Origin: an uncultured Coprococcus sp.
GTDB taxonomy: Bacteria > Bacillota > Clostridia > Lachnospirales > Lachnospiraceae
DNA length: 52,763 nt
Reading direction: 5' to 3'
Assembly (NCBI GenBank): GCA_934277375.1
Contig: CAKQTZ010000015.1
Span: 1 to 52,763 of the forward strand
A model generated the notes under the pieces. It saw only the letters and a list, made by a program, of their open reading frames with translations. It was not told the DNA's origin and did no database searches. The position numbers and the translations under genes are program-made. Positions within the stretch are counted from its first letter, which is position 1. Every line of letters begins with the position of its first letter. Positions 17,322 through 26,008 of the stretch are shown here, piece after piece.

Positions 17322-18397
17322 GTTGTAGCGCAAAACGAGATCCGAATGGCACATGGCATATTCAGTATCGTTGGACAGACTGGACAGGAACCAAGAAAAA
17401 ATCTCAGAAGCGAGGTTTTAAAACAAAGAAAGAAGCTGAGGAGTGGTATGCACATTTCATAATGCAGCAAACTTCTGATCCGACCATGACATTGAACGAT
17501 TTCTGGGAGATATACAAGGCAGACATGGAGAAGCGATTGCGGAAAACTACCATGAAACAGAAGGAATACGTGATGAAAGACAAGGTGCTTCCGTATTTTG
17601 GAAATACACCAATCAATGCAATCACAGCACCTATGATACGCAAATGGCAGGGAGAGATGATTGATAAGGGATTTAAGCCTACTTACCTGAAGACAATCAA
17701 TAATCAGCTTAGCTCCATTCTCAACTATGCGGTGCGTTTTTATGAATTGCGATCCAATCCATGCCACAAAGCAGGCAGTATGGGAAAAAGCAAAGCAGAT
17801 GAACGACCATATTGGACATTGGAAGAATTCCAGAAATTTTCAGATGCAATCATGGATAAAAGAGATTCATGGATGGCATTTCAGATATTGTTCTGGACAG
17901 GTATGCGTATCGGAGAGTTACTTGCCTTGCAGGTGAAAGATGTGGATTTTGAGCACGGAACGATACGTGTAGATGAGTCACTTGCAAGAATTGACGGGGA
18001 GGATTTGATTACAGCTCCAAAGACAGAAAGTTCGGTACGAGTGATCACAATTCATAAGGAGTTGCAGGATGAAATTCGAGAGTATATTGATACGCTTTAT
18101 CGCCCGAGACCGGGAACCAGATTATTTGCAGAAAGAACAAAGAGCTTCTTTGAGCATGAAATGGAGCGTGGCATAAAGCTGTCGGGAGTGAAGAAAATTA
18201 CAGTGCATTGCACCAGACACAGCCATGCAAGTATGCTGGTACAGATGGGGGTCAGTCCGATAGAGATTGCCAAGCGACTGGGACATGGAAAGGTAACGAC
18301 AACAATTGAAACCTATTGTCATCAATCAGGAGATGCACAAGAAAGAATTGCAGACAGGCTAGGAAAAGTGGATCGGGGTGAGGAAGATGGCATGTAA
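17318..18397 (+). CDS. int: Tyrosine recombinase/integrase
   Basis: The protein (359 aa from this start) has an arm-binding AP2-like N-terminus (about 1-50, GTWHIQYRWTDWTG), a SAM-like core-binding domain (about 55-150) and a C-terminal catalytic domain. The catalytic residues are Arg in TGMRIGELL, HCTRHSHA, LGHGKV and the nucleophilic Tyr in TIETYCH, so it seems active. It should cut and join the element at the guaA terminator region. The start at 17318 has GGAGGT at 8 nt. An in-frame GTG at 18378 of the next gene overlaps its end. Confidence 0.95.
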   Translation: MSCSAKRDPNGTWHIQYRWTDWTGTKKKSQKRGFKTKKEAEEWYAHFIMQQTSDPTMTLNDFWEIYKADMEKRLRKTTMKQKEYVMKDKVLPYFGNTPINAITAPMIRKWQGEMIDKGFKPTYLKTINNQLSSILNYAVRFYELRSNPCHKAGSMGKSKADERPYWTLEEFQKFSDAIMDKRDSWMAFQILFWTGMRIGELLALQVKDVDFEHGTIRVDESLARIDGEDLITAPKTESSVRVITIHKELQDEIREYIDTLYRPRPGTRLFAERTKSFFEHEMERGIKLSGVKKITVHCTRHSHASMLVQMGVSPIEIAKRLGHGKVTTTIETYCHQSGDAQERIADRLGKVDRGEEDGM

Positions 18398-18710
18398 ACG
18401 AGAGGATAGATTTCGGCATAACACAATCGCTTTCTGGCTGAGTGATGAAGAAAAGGCAGAGGTCGAAGCAAAAATTATATTGTCGGGAGTGCCGAAAGGT
18501 GAGTATTATCGGAAGGCTGTGCTGGGACAGGAGATTACGGTGGTGTCAGGCAGTTATATGTCATTTCGATTATCAAAAGTGTTGGAGCAGATCTGTGAAG
18601 AGTTGAACAATGGGAATTCAGAGAGTGAACTGCTTTTGATGGCTTTAGTAAAGAAATTGATTGCATTACAGAAAAATGCCCCTGCTGGTAACAGGGACAT
18701 TACAGAATAA
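18387..18710 (+). CDS. MobC-like mobilisation accessory protein
   Basis: The protein (107 aa) contains RHNTIAFWLSDEEKAEVEAK followed by SGVPKGEYYRKAVLG. This ribbon-helix-helix-like arrangement is typical of plasmid mobilisation/relaxosome accessory proteins (MobC-like) and of small proteins in Lachnospiraceae mobile elements. It starts 10 bp before the integrase stop; ATG 18387 follows GGTGAGGA. An accessory role at oriT is inferred from the relaxase at 21395. The assignment is weak because the motif is short. Confidence 0.5.
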   Translation: MACKREDRFRHNTIAFWLSDEEKAEVEAKIILSGVPKGEYYRKAVLGQEITVVSGSYMSFRLSKVLEQICEELNNGNSESELLLMALVKKLIALQKNAPAGNRDITE

Positions 18711-18786
18711 AAAGGAAAAGCCTTTCTATCCACAACAAATTTATTATAGCAAAGGCTTTCTCTGCAGGAAAGGAGAAATTTATAAT

Positions 18787-19425
18787 TTGGATATATTTTC
18801 AGAAGTGAAAGCGCATCTAACCGCAAGACAGGTGGCAGAAAGTTACGGACTGCATGTTCGTAGAAATGGCACTGCCTGTTGTCCGTTCCATGATGACAGA
18901 CATCCGAGCATGAAGGTGGATAAAAATTATCACTGCTTTGCATGTGGGGTAGGCGGAGATGCGATTGATTACACGGCAAGAATGTATGGATTATCCCAGT
19001 ATGATGCAGCAAAGAAATTAATTGAGGATTTTAATTTGCCAATTCATACAGAAAAAATGAGTGAGAAAGAAAAAGAGAGACTTCACAGGAAAAAAGAGGA
19101 GCGCATGCGCATTAACCGGATCAAGAAAAGATTTTCAAGATGGCGCGAGAAAACAATAGAATTGTTAAAAGAAGCACTGGCTCAGATCAATGATAGCGGA
19201 CAGGAACTTTGTGCTAAGGCACCAGATGTAACGTTTTCTGAGGATTATTCCATGATGCTTCATGCAGAGCCAATCATTAGTTATTGGCTTGATATTCTCT
19301 GTATGGGTAGTGAGCAGGAGCAAAAAGAATTATTTATACAGGGCAGAAAAGAGGTGGAGAATATTGCAGGAAATGTCAGCAAATGGCACACAAGTATCGT
19401 GGAGCGATGTCGGGAAAGTGCTTGA
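18787..19425 (+). CDS. CHC2 zinc-finger primase-like protein
   Basis: The frame is open from 18661, but AAAGGAG (18769-18775) and homologous-looking proteins starting with MDIFSEVKAHLTARQVAE favour the TTG at 18787 (212 aa). Residues about 35-58 form the CHC2 zinc-binding motif of DnaG-type primases (CCPFHDDRHPSMKV, YHCFACG). There is no TOPRIM domain, so this is the zinc-binding half only, probably working with the VapE-type helicase encoded downstream. Its 3' end overlaps that gene by about 50 bp in another frame. Confidence 0.8.
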   Translation: MDIFSEVKAHLTARQVAESYGLHVRRNGTACCPFHDDRHPSMKVDKNYHCFACGVGGDAIDYTARMYGLSQYDAAKKLIEDFNLPIHTEKMSEKEKERLHRKKEERMRINRIKKRFSRWREKTIELLKEALAQINDSGQELCAKAPDVTFSEDYSMMLHAEPIISYWLDILCMGSEQEQKELFIQGRKEVENIAGNVSKWHTSIVERCRESA

Positions 19426-20725
19426 TGATGAAATGAGCAGTATTGAGGATATCCGGATTGATCTTGTAAGAAATGATAAGGGAAATATTTGCCAAAGTAT
19501 TGATAATTGTATGACAGTTTTCCAAAGAGATCCTTTGTTGAAAGGTGCAATCAGGAAAAATGAGCTTTCGGGAAAAATCGATATTGTTGGCGAGATGGGG
19601 TGGGAAAGAACATCTTGCAGCGTGACGGATACAGATGTTTATCAGCTTCATTGGTATCTGGAAAAACAGTATGGATTAAAAAATGAGAGAAACATTAACA
19701 AAGCGATGAATATCGTTGCAAGTGAGAACCGGTATCATCCGATTAGAAAGTATCTGGAACAGCTTGCATGGGATGGCAAGTATCGAATTGGGAAGTTGCT
19801 TCCTAAATATCTGGGAGCTGAAGATGAAGCCTATACCAGGGAAATCATGCAGCTTCTTATGTTGGCAGCGATACATAGGATATATGAGCCGGGGTGCAAG
19901 TATGAAATTATGGTGTGTCTGGTAGGAGGACAGGGCGCAGGAAAGTCAACATTTTTCCGATTTCTTGCAATCAATGATGAATGGTTTTCGGATGATCTGA
20001 AACGTATGGATGATGATAATGTGTATCGGAAGATGCAGGGACACTGGATTATTGAAATGTCTGAGATGATGGCTACAGTGAATGCAAAAAGTATTGAAGA
20101 TATTAAGTCATTTATCAGCAGGCAGAAAGAAACTTATAAAATTCCATATGAAACGCATCCAGAAGACAGACCAAGACAATGTGTATTCGTTGGTACTTCC
20201 AATAGTATGGATTTCCTTCCTCTTGATCGAACCGGTAATCGTAGATTTGCACCGATACTTGTACACCCGGACAGAGTGGAGAAACATATTCTGGAGGACG
20301 AGAAAGAGGCAAGAAATTATATCATTCAGGCATGGGCAGAGGCAATGGAGCTGTATCGAAGCGGTCAGCATGAATTGAAGTTGTCCAAAGATACAGAAAT
20401 CTATCTGCGTCAGATGCAGAAAGAATTCATGCCGGAGGATGCAAAAGTTGGAATTATTCAGTTGTGGCTGGATGAACTGACGCAGGATTATGTGTGCAGC
20501 ACCATGATCTATAAGGAAGCATTTGACCATGAATATGATACTCCGAAGGACTGGGAATTAAAGGAAATAAATAATGTTATGAACAACAGTATTTCCGGCT
20601 GGGAGAAAATATCATCCCACCGATTTGCGGAATATGGCATACAGAGAGGCTGGCGCAGGGTTGTAGATAAAGACGGATTTCATAAATTACCAGAATACGC
20701 AGAAACACCATTTAACAAAAAATAA
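19373..20725 (+). CDS. VapE-family (virulence-associated E) replication ATPase
   Basis: The protein (450 aa from this start) contains Walker A CLVGGQGAGKSTFFRFLA, a Walker B-like HWIIEMSEM and VFVGTSNSMDFL...RTGNRRF, the signature of the VapE/phage primase-helicase family. It acts as a replicative helicase or loader for mobile elements. The gene overlaps the primase gene, and GGTGGAG stands before ATG 19373. The N-terminus is uncertain since the frame is open from 19262. It suggests the element replicates at least transiently after excision. Confidence 0.85.
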   Translation: MSANGTQVSWSDVGKVLDDEMSSIEDIRIDLVRNDKGNICQSIDNCMTVFQRDPLLKGAIRKNELSGKIDIVGEMGWERTSCSVTDTDVYQLHWYLEKQYGLKNERNINKAMNIVASENRYHPIRKYLEQLAWDGKYRIGKLLPKYLGAEDEAYTREIMQLLMLAAIHRIYEPGCKYEIMVCLVGGQGAGKSTFFRFLAINDEWFSDDLKRMDDDNVYRKMQGHWIIEMSEMMATVNAKSIEDIKSFISRQKETYKIPYETHPEDRPRQCVFVGTSNSMDFLPLDRTGNRRFAPILVHPDRVEKHILEDEKEARNYIIQAWAEAMELYRSGQHELKLSKDTEIYLRQMQKEFMPEDAKVGIIQLWLDELTQDYVCSTMIYKEAFDHEYDTPKDWELKEINNVMNNSISGWEKISSHRFAEYGIQRGWRRVVDKDGFHKLPEYAETPFNKK

Positions 20726-20737
20726 GTTTTTTGAGCC

Positions 20738-20847
20738 CTGTTTACAAATTCTGTTTACAGCCTGTGTATGCGGGATGGTAAACCATTCTGTTTACGAAGA
20801 AATACAGTAAATACGCATGGTGTAGAAGTTGTAAACAATGTAAACAG
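20738..20847. repeat. Iteron-like GTTTAC/GTAAAC cluster
   Basis: Six copies of the hexamer GTTTAC or its complement (20740, 20753, 20778, 20790, 20831 and 20840) are packed into about 110 bp, some within the longer forms CTGTTTACA and TGTAAACAG. The cluster sits directly after the primase/helicase genes in an otherwise gene-free stretch. It could be the replication origin or a regulatory site. Confidence 0.5.
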
Positions 20848-20946
20848 GGAAAACGGCAAAAGAGTATTGTGACGACAGGAGCATGGACGATCCTGTTGAT
20901 AGATGAAATAATCATCGGAGCTTAAAGAAAATGGAGGTAATACAGG

Positions 20947-21180
20947 ATGGTAACAGGACGACTTGGATATAACAGCGTAAATGACAGATATGGACTGATT
21001 GTGTCAGATCTGTGGGAGCACAGCGGATTTCACTGCGGGGAGGGGCTTGAGGTCATGGTAGATGACAAATGGGTGCCGACTCGCATGGAAATGTGCTGGA
21101 ACGATGATGGCAGTCATGACTGGTATCTCGTTGGCACTCCTTATTTCGGTGATCTGGAATATGTCAGAGCAAGGGTATAA
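20947..21180 (+). CDS. DUF5348 family protein
   Basis: The 77-aa protein (GRLGYNSVNDRYGLIVSDLW, HCGEGLEVMV, WYLVGTPYFGDLEYVRARV) matches the layout of DUF5348, small proteins found in mobile elements of Clostridia next to relaxase genes. Function unknown. GGAGGT lies before the ATG. Confidence 0.7.
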   Translation: MVTGRLGYNSVNDRYGLIVSDLWEHSGFHCGEGLEVMVDDKWVPTRMEMCWNDDGSHDWYLVGTPYFGDLEYVRARV

Positions 21181-21260
21181 GGAGTGACATTGGATAATCG
21201 TGGCACTGGTGGCAGATGTGTACTTACATTGCGTTGCCAGAGTGGTGGTTATCCCCAAGA

Positions 21261-21349
21261 AGCCCTCGGCGCATGAGAGCCCTCGGAGAGCGCCTAGTTT
21301 TGATACGCAGTGTCAAAACTAATAAGGCGTTACTTCTGACAGAAGTAAC
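21261..21349. other. Probable oriT (origin of transfer)
   Basis: Upstream of the relaxase gene are a direct repeat AGCCCTCGG (21261 and 21278), then an inverted repeat TAGTTTTGA/TCAAAACTA (21295-21303 with 21313-21321) flanked by CGCC/GGCG, then a perfect inverted repeat GTTACTTCT-GAC-AGAAGTAAC (21329-21349). Such hairpins adjacent to a MobV relaxase gene are what an oriT looks like. The nick site is not identified. Confidence 0.65.
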
Positions 21350-21394
21350 AAGACCTTAGCTAGTTTGAGAGTAAGAGATTGGAGGTGAGAAGCA

Positions 21395-22747
21395 GTGGGA
21401 AAGACGATATCATTTGTAAAAGGCAGAGGGCATATCAGCCACAACAACCGAGATTTCATTAGTAATAACGTAGTGCCGGAGCGGACGGACTGGAACCGAA
21501 CTTATGTGAAAGAGAGCATAGAATCAGCTTACGATACCTGCTTTGGACAGGCACTAAAGGACTACAATGCCAGGCAGAAACGAAAAGACCGACAGAAGCA
21601 TGACTATATTACAAAGATCAAAAATTCCAAAAATAAAGAGAAAGTATTTTATGAGAATGTGGTGCAGATCGGCTCGAAAAATGATACTGCAGTTGTAGAT
21701 GGTAAAGGCTGCATGACAGAAGAAGCGGTAAAGGCGGCGAAGGTTCTTGAGAAATACGCACAGACATTTCAGGAGAGAAATCCGAACCTGTATCTGTTCA
21801 ACTGTGTGCTGCACATGGATGAGGCGACACCACATTTGCATATGGATTATATTCCGGTGGCGCACGGATACAAGTCCGGCATGGAGACACGGAACAGTCT
21901 GACAAAGGCACTGCAGCAGATGGGATTTGATAAGGCAAAGAGCCGAAATGAGAATGAAACCGTTGCATGGCAGAAGCGGGAACGTGAATATCTGACGGAA
22001 CTTTGCCGGGAGCAGGGAATAGAGATAGATGTTCTCGGAATCAGCCGAGATAATCTGACTTTGCCGGAGTACAAGGCGGCTATGCGGAAGGTTGAGAGTC
22101 TGGAAGAACGGGCAGATAAGATTAAGGAAAATAATATGGAGCAGAGGCATGAAAATATACAGTTGAAGGTGGAAACGCGGAAACTAAATGCCGATGTGGA
22201 ACAGTTGGAGGAACGTGCAGTAGAGCTTGCCGGACAGATAGAATTGCTTGCAACAAAGGAGAAAGAGCAACAGGAAAGAATAGATAAATACGGCATCAGA
22301 GCCGATGGGATTGACAAGATATCAAAGGAAGTGTCAGCAGAGGTCAAGATAGTAAAGGCGGCAGCAACACCCGTCAAATCCATATTCGGCGGTGAGGAGT
22401 ATGTCAAGGTCAAGAAGTCCGAATGGGTCCGGATCGTGGCAACATTTGAGAGAGCACTTACAAGAAACAAGCTGCTTGATAAGTATGAGGCAAAGATAGC
22501 CGAGCTTGAGAAAACCGTGGATTATCTGAAAACACGGGTGGAGAAATTCACAAATCGTATAAAAGAAATGAAGAAGTTTCTGACGGAGAAGGATCTGCTG
22601 CATGAGTTCCTGAATCTGACGAGAAAACCGGAACAGGAAACTATGCAGGACAGGATAAACAGGAAGAATGCAGAGGTAAGAGCAAGAAATGAACAGACAG
22701 ATCGGGATGGTCGGAGAAAGAGAGGTATTTATGAACATAACATATGA
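21395..22747 (+). CDS. mobV: MobV/Pre-family relaxase
   Basis: The 450-aa protein has an N-terminal nuclease domain (about 1-200). It includes the metal-binding HMDEATPHLHMDY histidines and an ISHNNRDF N-terminal segment, typical of the Mob_Pre (plasmid mobilisation/recombination) family. A long coiled coil occupies about 215-420. It would nick and covalently bind the oriT strand for mobilisation by a helper conjugation system. GTG start with GGAGGTGAG upstream. Its 3' end overlaps tnpV. Confidence 0.9.
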   Translation: MGKTISFVKGRGHISHNNRDFISNNVVPERTDWNRTYVKESIESAYDTCFGQALKDYNARQKRKDRQKHDYITKIKNSKNKEKVFYENVVQIGSKNDTAVVDGKGCMTEEAVKAAKVLEKYAQTFQERNPNLYLFNCVLHMDEATPHLHMDYIPVAHGYKSGMETRNSLTKALQQMGFDKAKSRNENETVAWQKREREYLTELCREQGIEIDVLGISRDNLTLPEYKAAMRKVESLEERADKIKENNMEQRHENIQLKVETRKLNADVEQLEERAVELAGQIELLATKEKEQQERIDKYGIRADGIDKISKEVSAEVKIVKAAATPVKSIFGGEEYVKVKKSEWVRIVATFERALTRNKLLDKYEAKIAELEKTVDYLKTRVEKFTNRIKEMKKFLTEKDLLHEFLNLTRKPEQETMQDRINRKNAEVRARNEQTDRDGRRKRGIYEHNI

Positions 22748-23078
22748 AAATAATGGAAATTATCTGATACCTAATATTGTGGCAAATCCAGAGCCGGAGG
22801 GAGAGCTTAGAAAGTTCGGGCTGATGAGACAGAGTTATCTGAAGGAATGGCACAAGGGGATTTATACAGGGATGGTACTGAATGGTACGCTTATGGAGCA
22901 TCTGCTGGCAGTTCAGGAACGGGCAGAGAAGGCATTTGATCAGTTGGTGGAGCAGATGGCGAGAGTTGAGGGTGTGACGGAAGAACTCAAGGCGATGGAT
23001 CAGATGGAGTGGATTAGACGGATGAATAATATACGGATGCGGGCGGAGGAGATTGTGAGGGATGATATTTTGAAATGA
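22731..23078 (+). CDS. tnpV: TnpV transposon-encoded protein
   Basis: The 115-aa protein has the conserved LMRQSYLKEWHKGIYTGM and QMEWIRRMNNIRMRAEEIV patterns of TnpV, known from Tn4451/Tn4453-type mobilizable transposons. Function unknown. It overlaps the relaxase gene by 17 bp; GAGAGG 7 nt upstream supports ATG 22731. Confidence 0.8.
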   Translation: MNITYENNGNYLIPNIVANPEPEGELRKFGLMRQSYLKEWHKGIYTGMVLNGTLMEHLLAVQERAEKAFDQLVEQMARVEGVTEELKAMDQMEWIRRMNNIRMRAEEIVRDDILK

Positions 23079-23201
23079 TTATCAAACGATATATAAGATA
23101 TCGGAGGGTCGATAAAGTGCTTAAGGGTTAAGTTGGTTACAAACCAGAGTATTCTCAAATACTAGGATAATATATATTGACGGATGAAGGAGGCTAGACA
23201 A

Positions 23202-23810
23202 ATGGGAGATATAAAAATTTATGGATACATGAGGGTATCATCAAAGGAACAGAATGAGGACAGGCAAAAAGTTGCACTTATAGAAATGGGAGTGCCTGAA
23301 GAAAATATTTATATGGATAAGCAATCGGGTAAGGATTTTGAGAGAACGCAGTACAAACGGCTGTTACGCAAATTGAATAAAAATAGTGTCTTATATATAA
23401 AGTCAATTGATCGTCTTGGAAGAAATTACAGAGAGCTGAATGAGCAATGGCGGATTATAACAAAAGAGAAAGAGGCTGATATAGTTGTTATTGATATGCC
23501 ACTTTTGGATACTCGAAGAGAAAAGAATTTGTTAGGAACATTTATTAGCGATATAGTTCTTGCTTTATTAAGTTATGTTGCGGAGAATGAACGGACAAAT
23601 ATCAAGCAAAGACAGGCGGAAGGTATTGCTGCAGCGAAAGCACGTGGGGTGAAGTTTGGCAGACCACCATTACCGATTCCAGAAAATTTCTATCAAATGC
23701 ATAGGGACTGGAGGGCCGGAAAAATCTCAATAGAGGAAGCTTCAAGAGCATGCAACATGTGTTCTAAAACATTTTACAGTAAAGCTATAAAATATGAAAA
23801 ATCCAGTTAA
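23202..23810 (+). CDS. Serine recombinase (resolvase/invertase)
   Basis: The 202-aa protein has the catalytic Ser in YGYMRVSSKEQNEDRQ, SIDRLGRNYRE and a C-terminal DNA-binding HTH (EEASRACNMCSKTFYSKAIK). This is the small resolvase/invertase type. It is preceded by AGGAGG and ATG 23202. In this element it might resolve multimers or invert a segment; I see no obvious inverted repeat pair flanking the next genes. A separate monocistronic unit seems likely. Confidence 0.85.
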   Translation: MGDIKIYGYMRVSSKEQNEDRQKVALIEMGVPEENIYMDKQSGKDFERTQYKRLLRKLNKNSVLYIKSIDRLGRNYRELNEQWRIITKEKEADIVVIDMPLLDTRREKNLLGTFISDIVLALLSYVAENERTNIKQRQAEGIAAAKARGVKFGRPPLPIPENFYQMHRDWRAGKISIEEASRACNMCSKTFYSKAIKYEKSS

Positions 23811-23966
23811 ATAGTTTTGTGTTCAAACTGAAATGGTATACATTTCCAGTTATCACATACATAAAAATTTATCAAATTATTATACCATGAAACCGGTCGA
23901 ATTTCAGTTTTTTTCAGTCGAAATTTCACAAAAAATCACAAATAAAAAATTAATTTTTCCTTATGA

Positions 23967-23984
23967 AAAAATGTATACATTTTT
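23967..23984. promoter_or_regulatory. 18-bp perfect palindrome upstream of the R-M-like operon
   Basis: AAAAATGTATACATTTTT is a perfect palindrome 46-63 bp before the first methylase-like gene. A related TGGTATACATTTCCA lies at about 23834. It could be an operator. It is followed by GCTATC-AAG-GATAGC (23994-24008). Confidence 0.45.
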
Positions 23985-24029
23985 ACCAAGCTGGCTATCA
24001 AGGATAGCTGGCTTGAGAAATGAGGAAAA

Positions 24030-24974
24030 ATGGACAAGTTAATAGATTTTAATGCTTATCCGGTCAGTGAAAATCTTAAAGCGTTGCTAAAGGATAAGAC
24101 AACAAAGAAAAATATTATATTTGCAACTTCGGTATATAGCTCTCAAGGTACTCCTATCAAGGCGACGGAACAAATGACGGAGGAAATTCTAAAAGGATTT
24201 GCGCAGTATGAGATTCAGCCGAGGGTGTTAAAGAGTAAGGAACAACAGCAGGAACGCACCAGAGCAAAAGCTGAAGTGTTTACGCCATCATGGATATGCA
24301 ACAAAATGAACAATCACTGCGATGAGGAGTGGTTTGGGAGAAAAGATGTTTTTAATGTTGAACGGAAACAGGGGTGGCAGGTAAACACAGAAAAAGTGAA
24401 ATTTGACACAGAGGATGGATGGAAAAAATATGTCGACTCAAAAAGGCTTGAGATTACATGTGGCGAAGCTCCATACATCGTATCACGTTATGATGCAGCT
24501 ACCGGAAAATTGCTTGGAATTAAGCAACGCATAGGTATTCTGGACAGAAAACTGCGTGTAGTAAATGAAAATACAGACAGTGAAACTGAATGGTTTAAAT
24601 GGGTGCTCAGAGCGTATCAGAGTGTGTATGGTTATGAATTTCAGGGAGACAGCCTCCTGATTGCAAGAATCAATTTGCTTATAACTTTTGTGGATTATAT
24701 GCAGGACAGATGGAACAGAATGCCGACAGATGCAGAACTGCGAAGAATAGTAAATGTAATTGTCTGGAACCTGTGGCAGATGGATGGAATATCTGGGACA
24801 GTTCCATTTGGAAAGCCCAAAGAGGAATATCATCAATTCAGTCTATTTGACTTCGTGGTAGCAGATGAGCCGGATAAACAGAATATAGAAGAACCGGAAG
24901 AAGTGTACTGCCGGATCTATGACTGGCGGAGCGATAAATCGCTGACGTACAAAAGCATGAAGGAAGGTAGATGA
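24030..24974 (+). CDS. Restriction-modification subunit M-like protein (first of three)
   Basis: The 314-aa protein resembles restriction endonuclease subunit M proteins. It has a motif-X-like AEVFTPSWICNKMN (about residues 81-94) and, at about 140-155, LEITCGEAPYIVSRYD, which looks like a modified motif I (CGEAP in place of the usual GSG) of N6-adenine methyltransferases. The NPPY motif is absent here but is in the next gene. It ends 1 nt before that gene starts. A DNA-methylating complex with the next two proteins is inferred from motifs and overlapping order. Confidence 0.7.
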   Translation: MDKLIDFNAYPVSENLKALLKDKTTKKNIIFATSVYSSQGTPIKATEQMTEEILKGFAQYEIQPRVLKSKEQQQERTRAKAEVFTPSWICNKMNNHCDEEWFGRKDVFNVERKQGWQVNTEKVKFDTEDGWKKYVDSKRLEITCGEAPYIVSRYDAATGKLLGIKQRIGILDRKLRVVNENTDSETEWFKWVLRAYQSVYGYEFQGDSLLIARINLLITFVDYMQDRWNRMPTDAELRRIVNVIVWNLWQMDGISGTVPFGKPKEEYHQFSLFDFVVADEPDKQNIEEPEEVYCRIYDWRSDKSLTYKSMKEGR

Positions 24975-24975
24975 G

Positions 24976-26007
24976 ATGAAGTTTGATTTTGCGATTGGGA
25001 ATCCACCGTATCAGGAGGAAACTGAAAATAATGGTAGACAAAGCCCGGTGTATAATAAATTCATGGATGAGGCATATAAAATTGCAATTTGTGTAGAACT
25101 GATAACGCCAGCAAGATTTTTGTTTAATGCTGGACAGACACCGAAATCATGGAATGAGAAGATGCTGAATGATAAACATTTTAAGGTGTTGCAGTATGAA
25201 CCTGATGCGTCAAAAGTATTTTCAAACACTGAAATAAAAGGTGGGGTAGCAATTACGATAAGAGATGAAATGAAATCTTCTGGAGCTATAAAAGTGTTTA
25301 CCTCACATCCTGAATTAAATCATATTGTAAAGCGTATCGTTTCATGTGATGGAAATTCTGAGTATCTGGATAGTATTATTTCTTCCAGAGGTTGTTATAG
25401 AACAACGGAATTATTTTTTGAAGATTTTCCCTATGCTTCAGATAGACTAGGTGCTGGAACAGGAAATATGATTGCATCTAACTTCTTTGAAAGAATGCCA
25501 GAAGCATATAAAACTGAGATTCAAAAAAATAAAGAAGAATACATTGGAATTTTAAGCAGAGTAAATAATAGAAGAACTATATGTTTTATGAAAAGAATCT
25601 ATGTTAAAGATAATAATTTTATTGATAAATATAATGTAGCATTTCCAAAGTCGAATGGAAATGGAGTGTTTGGAGAAACGCTAACAGCAACAGAAATAGT
25701 TGCACCTAATGAAGGTGCGACAGATACATTTATCAATATAGGAGCATTTGATACATTGTTTGAAGCAGAAGCAATGACAAAATACATAAAAACGAAATTT
25801 TTGAGAGCTTTATTGGGTGTGAAAAAGGTTACGCAGGATAATCCTAGAGGAGTTTGGAATATGGTACCGCTCCAAGATTTCACCGACAAATCCGATATCG
25901 ACTGGTCTGTATCCATAGCAAACATTGACAAGCAGCTCTATAAAAAATATGGACTTTCCGAGGAAGAAATCGCATTTATCGAAAATAATGTAAAGGAGAT
26001 GGAATAG
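24976..26007 (+). CDS. Eco57I-like methylase domain protein with NPPY motif (second of three)
   Basis: The 343-aa protein begins MKFDFAIGNPPYQEE, the catalytic motif IV of adenine methyltransferases, and continues with VELITPARFLFNAG and a C-terminal part rich in target-recognition-like variation. The SAM-binding motif seems to be supplied by the other subunits. The ATG is 1 nt after the previous stop and the next gene starts 1 nt after its stop, so all three genes are tightly coupled. Confidence 0.75.
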   Translation: MKFDFAIGNPPYQEETENNGRQSPVYNKFMDEAYKIAICVELITPARFLFNAGQTPKSWNEKMLNDKHFKVLQYEPDASKVFSNTEIKGGVAITIRDEMKSSGAIKVFTSHPELNHIVKRIVSCDGNSEYLDSIISSRGCYRTTELFFEDFPYASDRLGAGTGNMIASNFFERMPEAYKTEIQKNKEEYIGILSRVNNRRTICFMKRIYVKDNNFIDKYNVAFPKSNGNGVFGETLTATEIVAPNEGATDTFINIGAFDTLFEAEAMTKYIKTKFLRALLGVKKVTQDNPRGVWNMVPLQDFTDKSDIDWSVSIANIDKQLYKKYGLSEEEIAFIENNVKEME

Positions 26008-26008
26008 C

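Noticed and set aside
23079..24029. Invertible promoter controlled by the serine recombinase
   Set aside because: No pair of longer inverted repeats flanking a promoter segment was found; only short palindromes.
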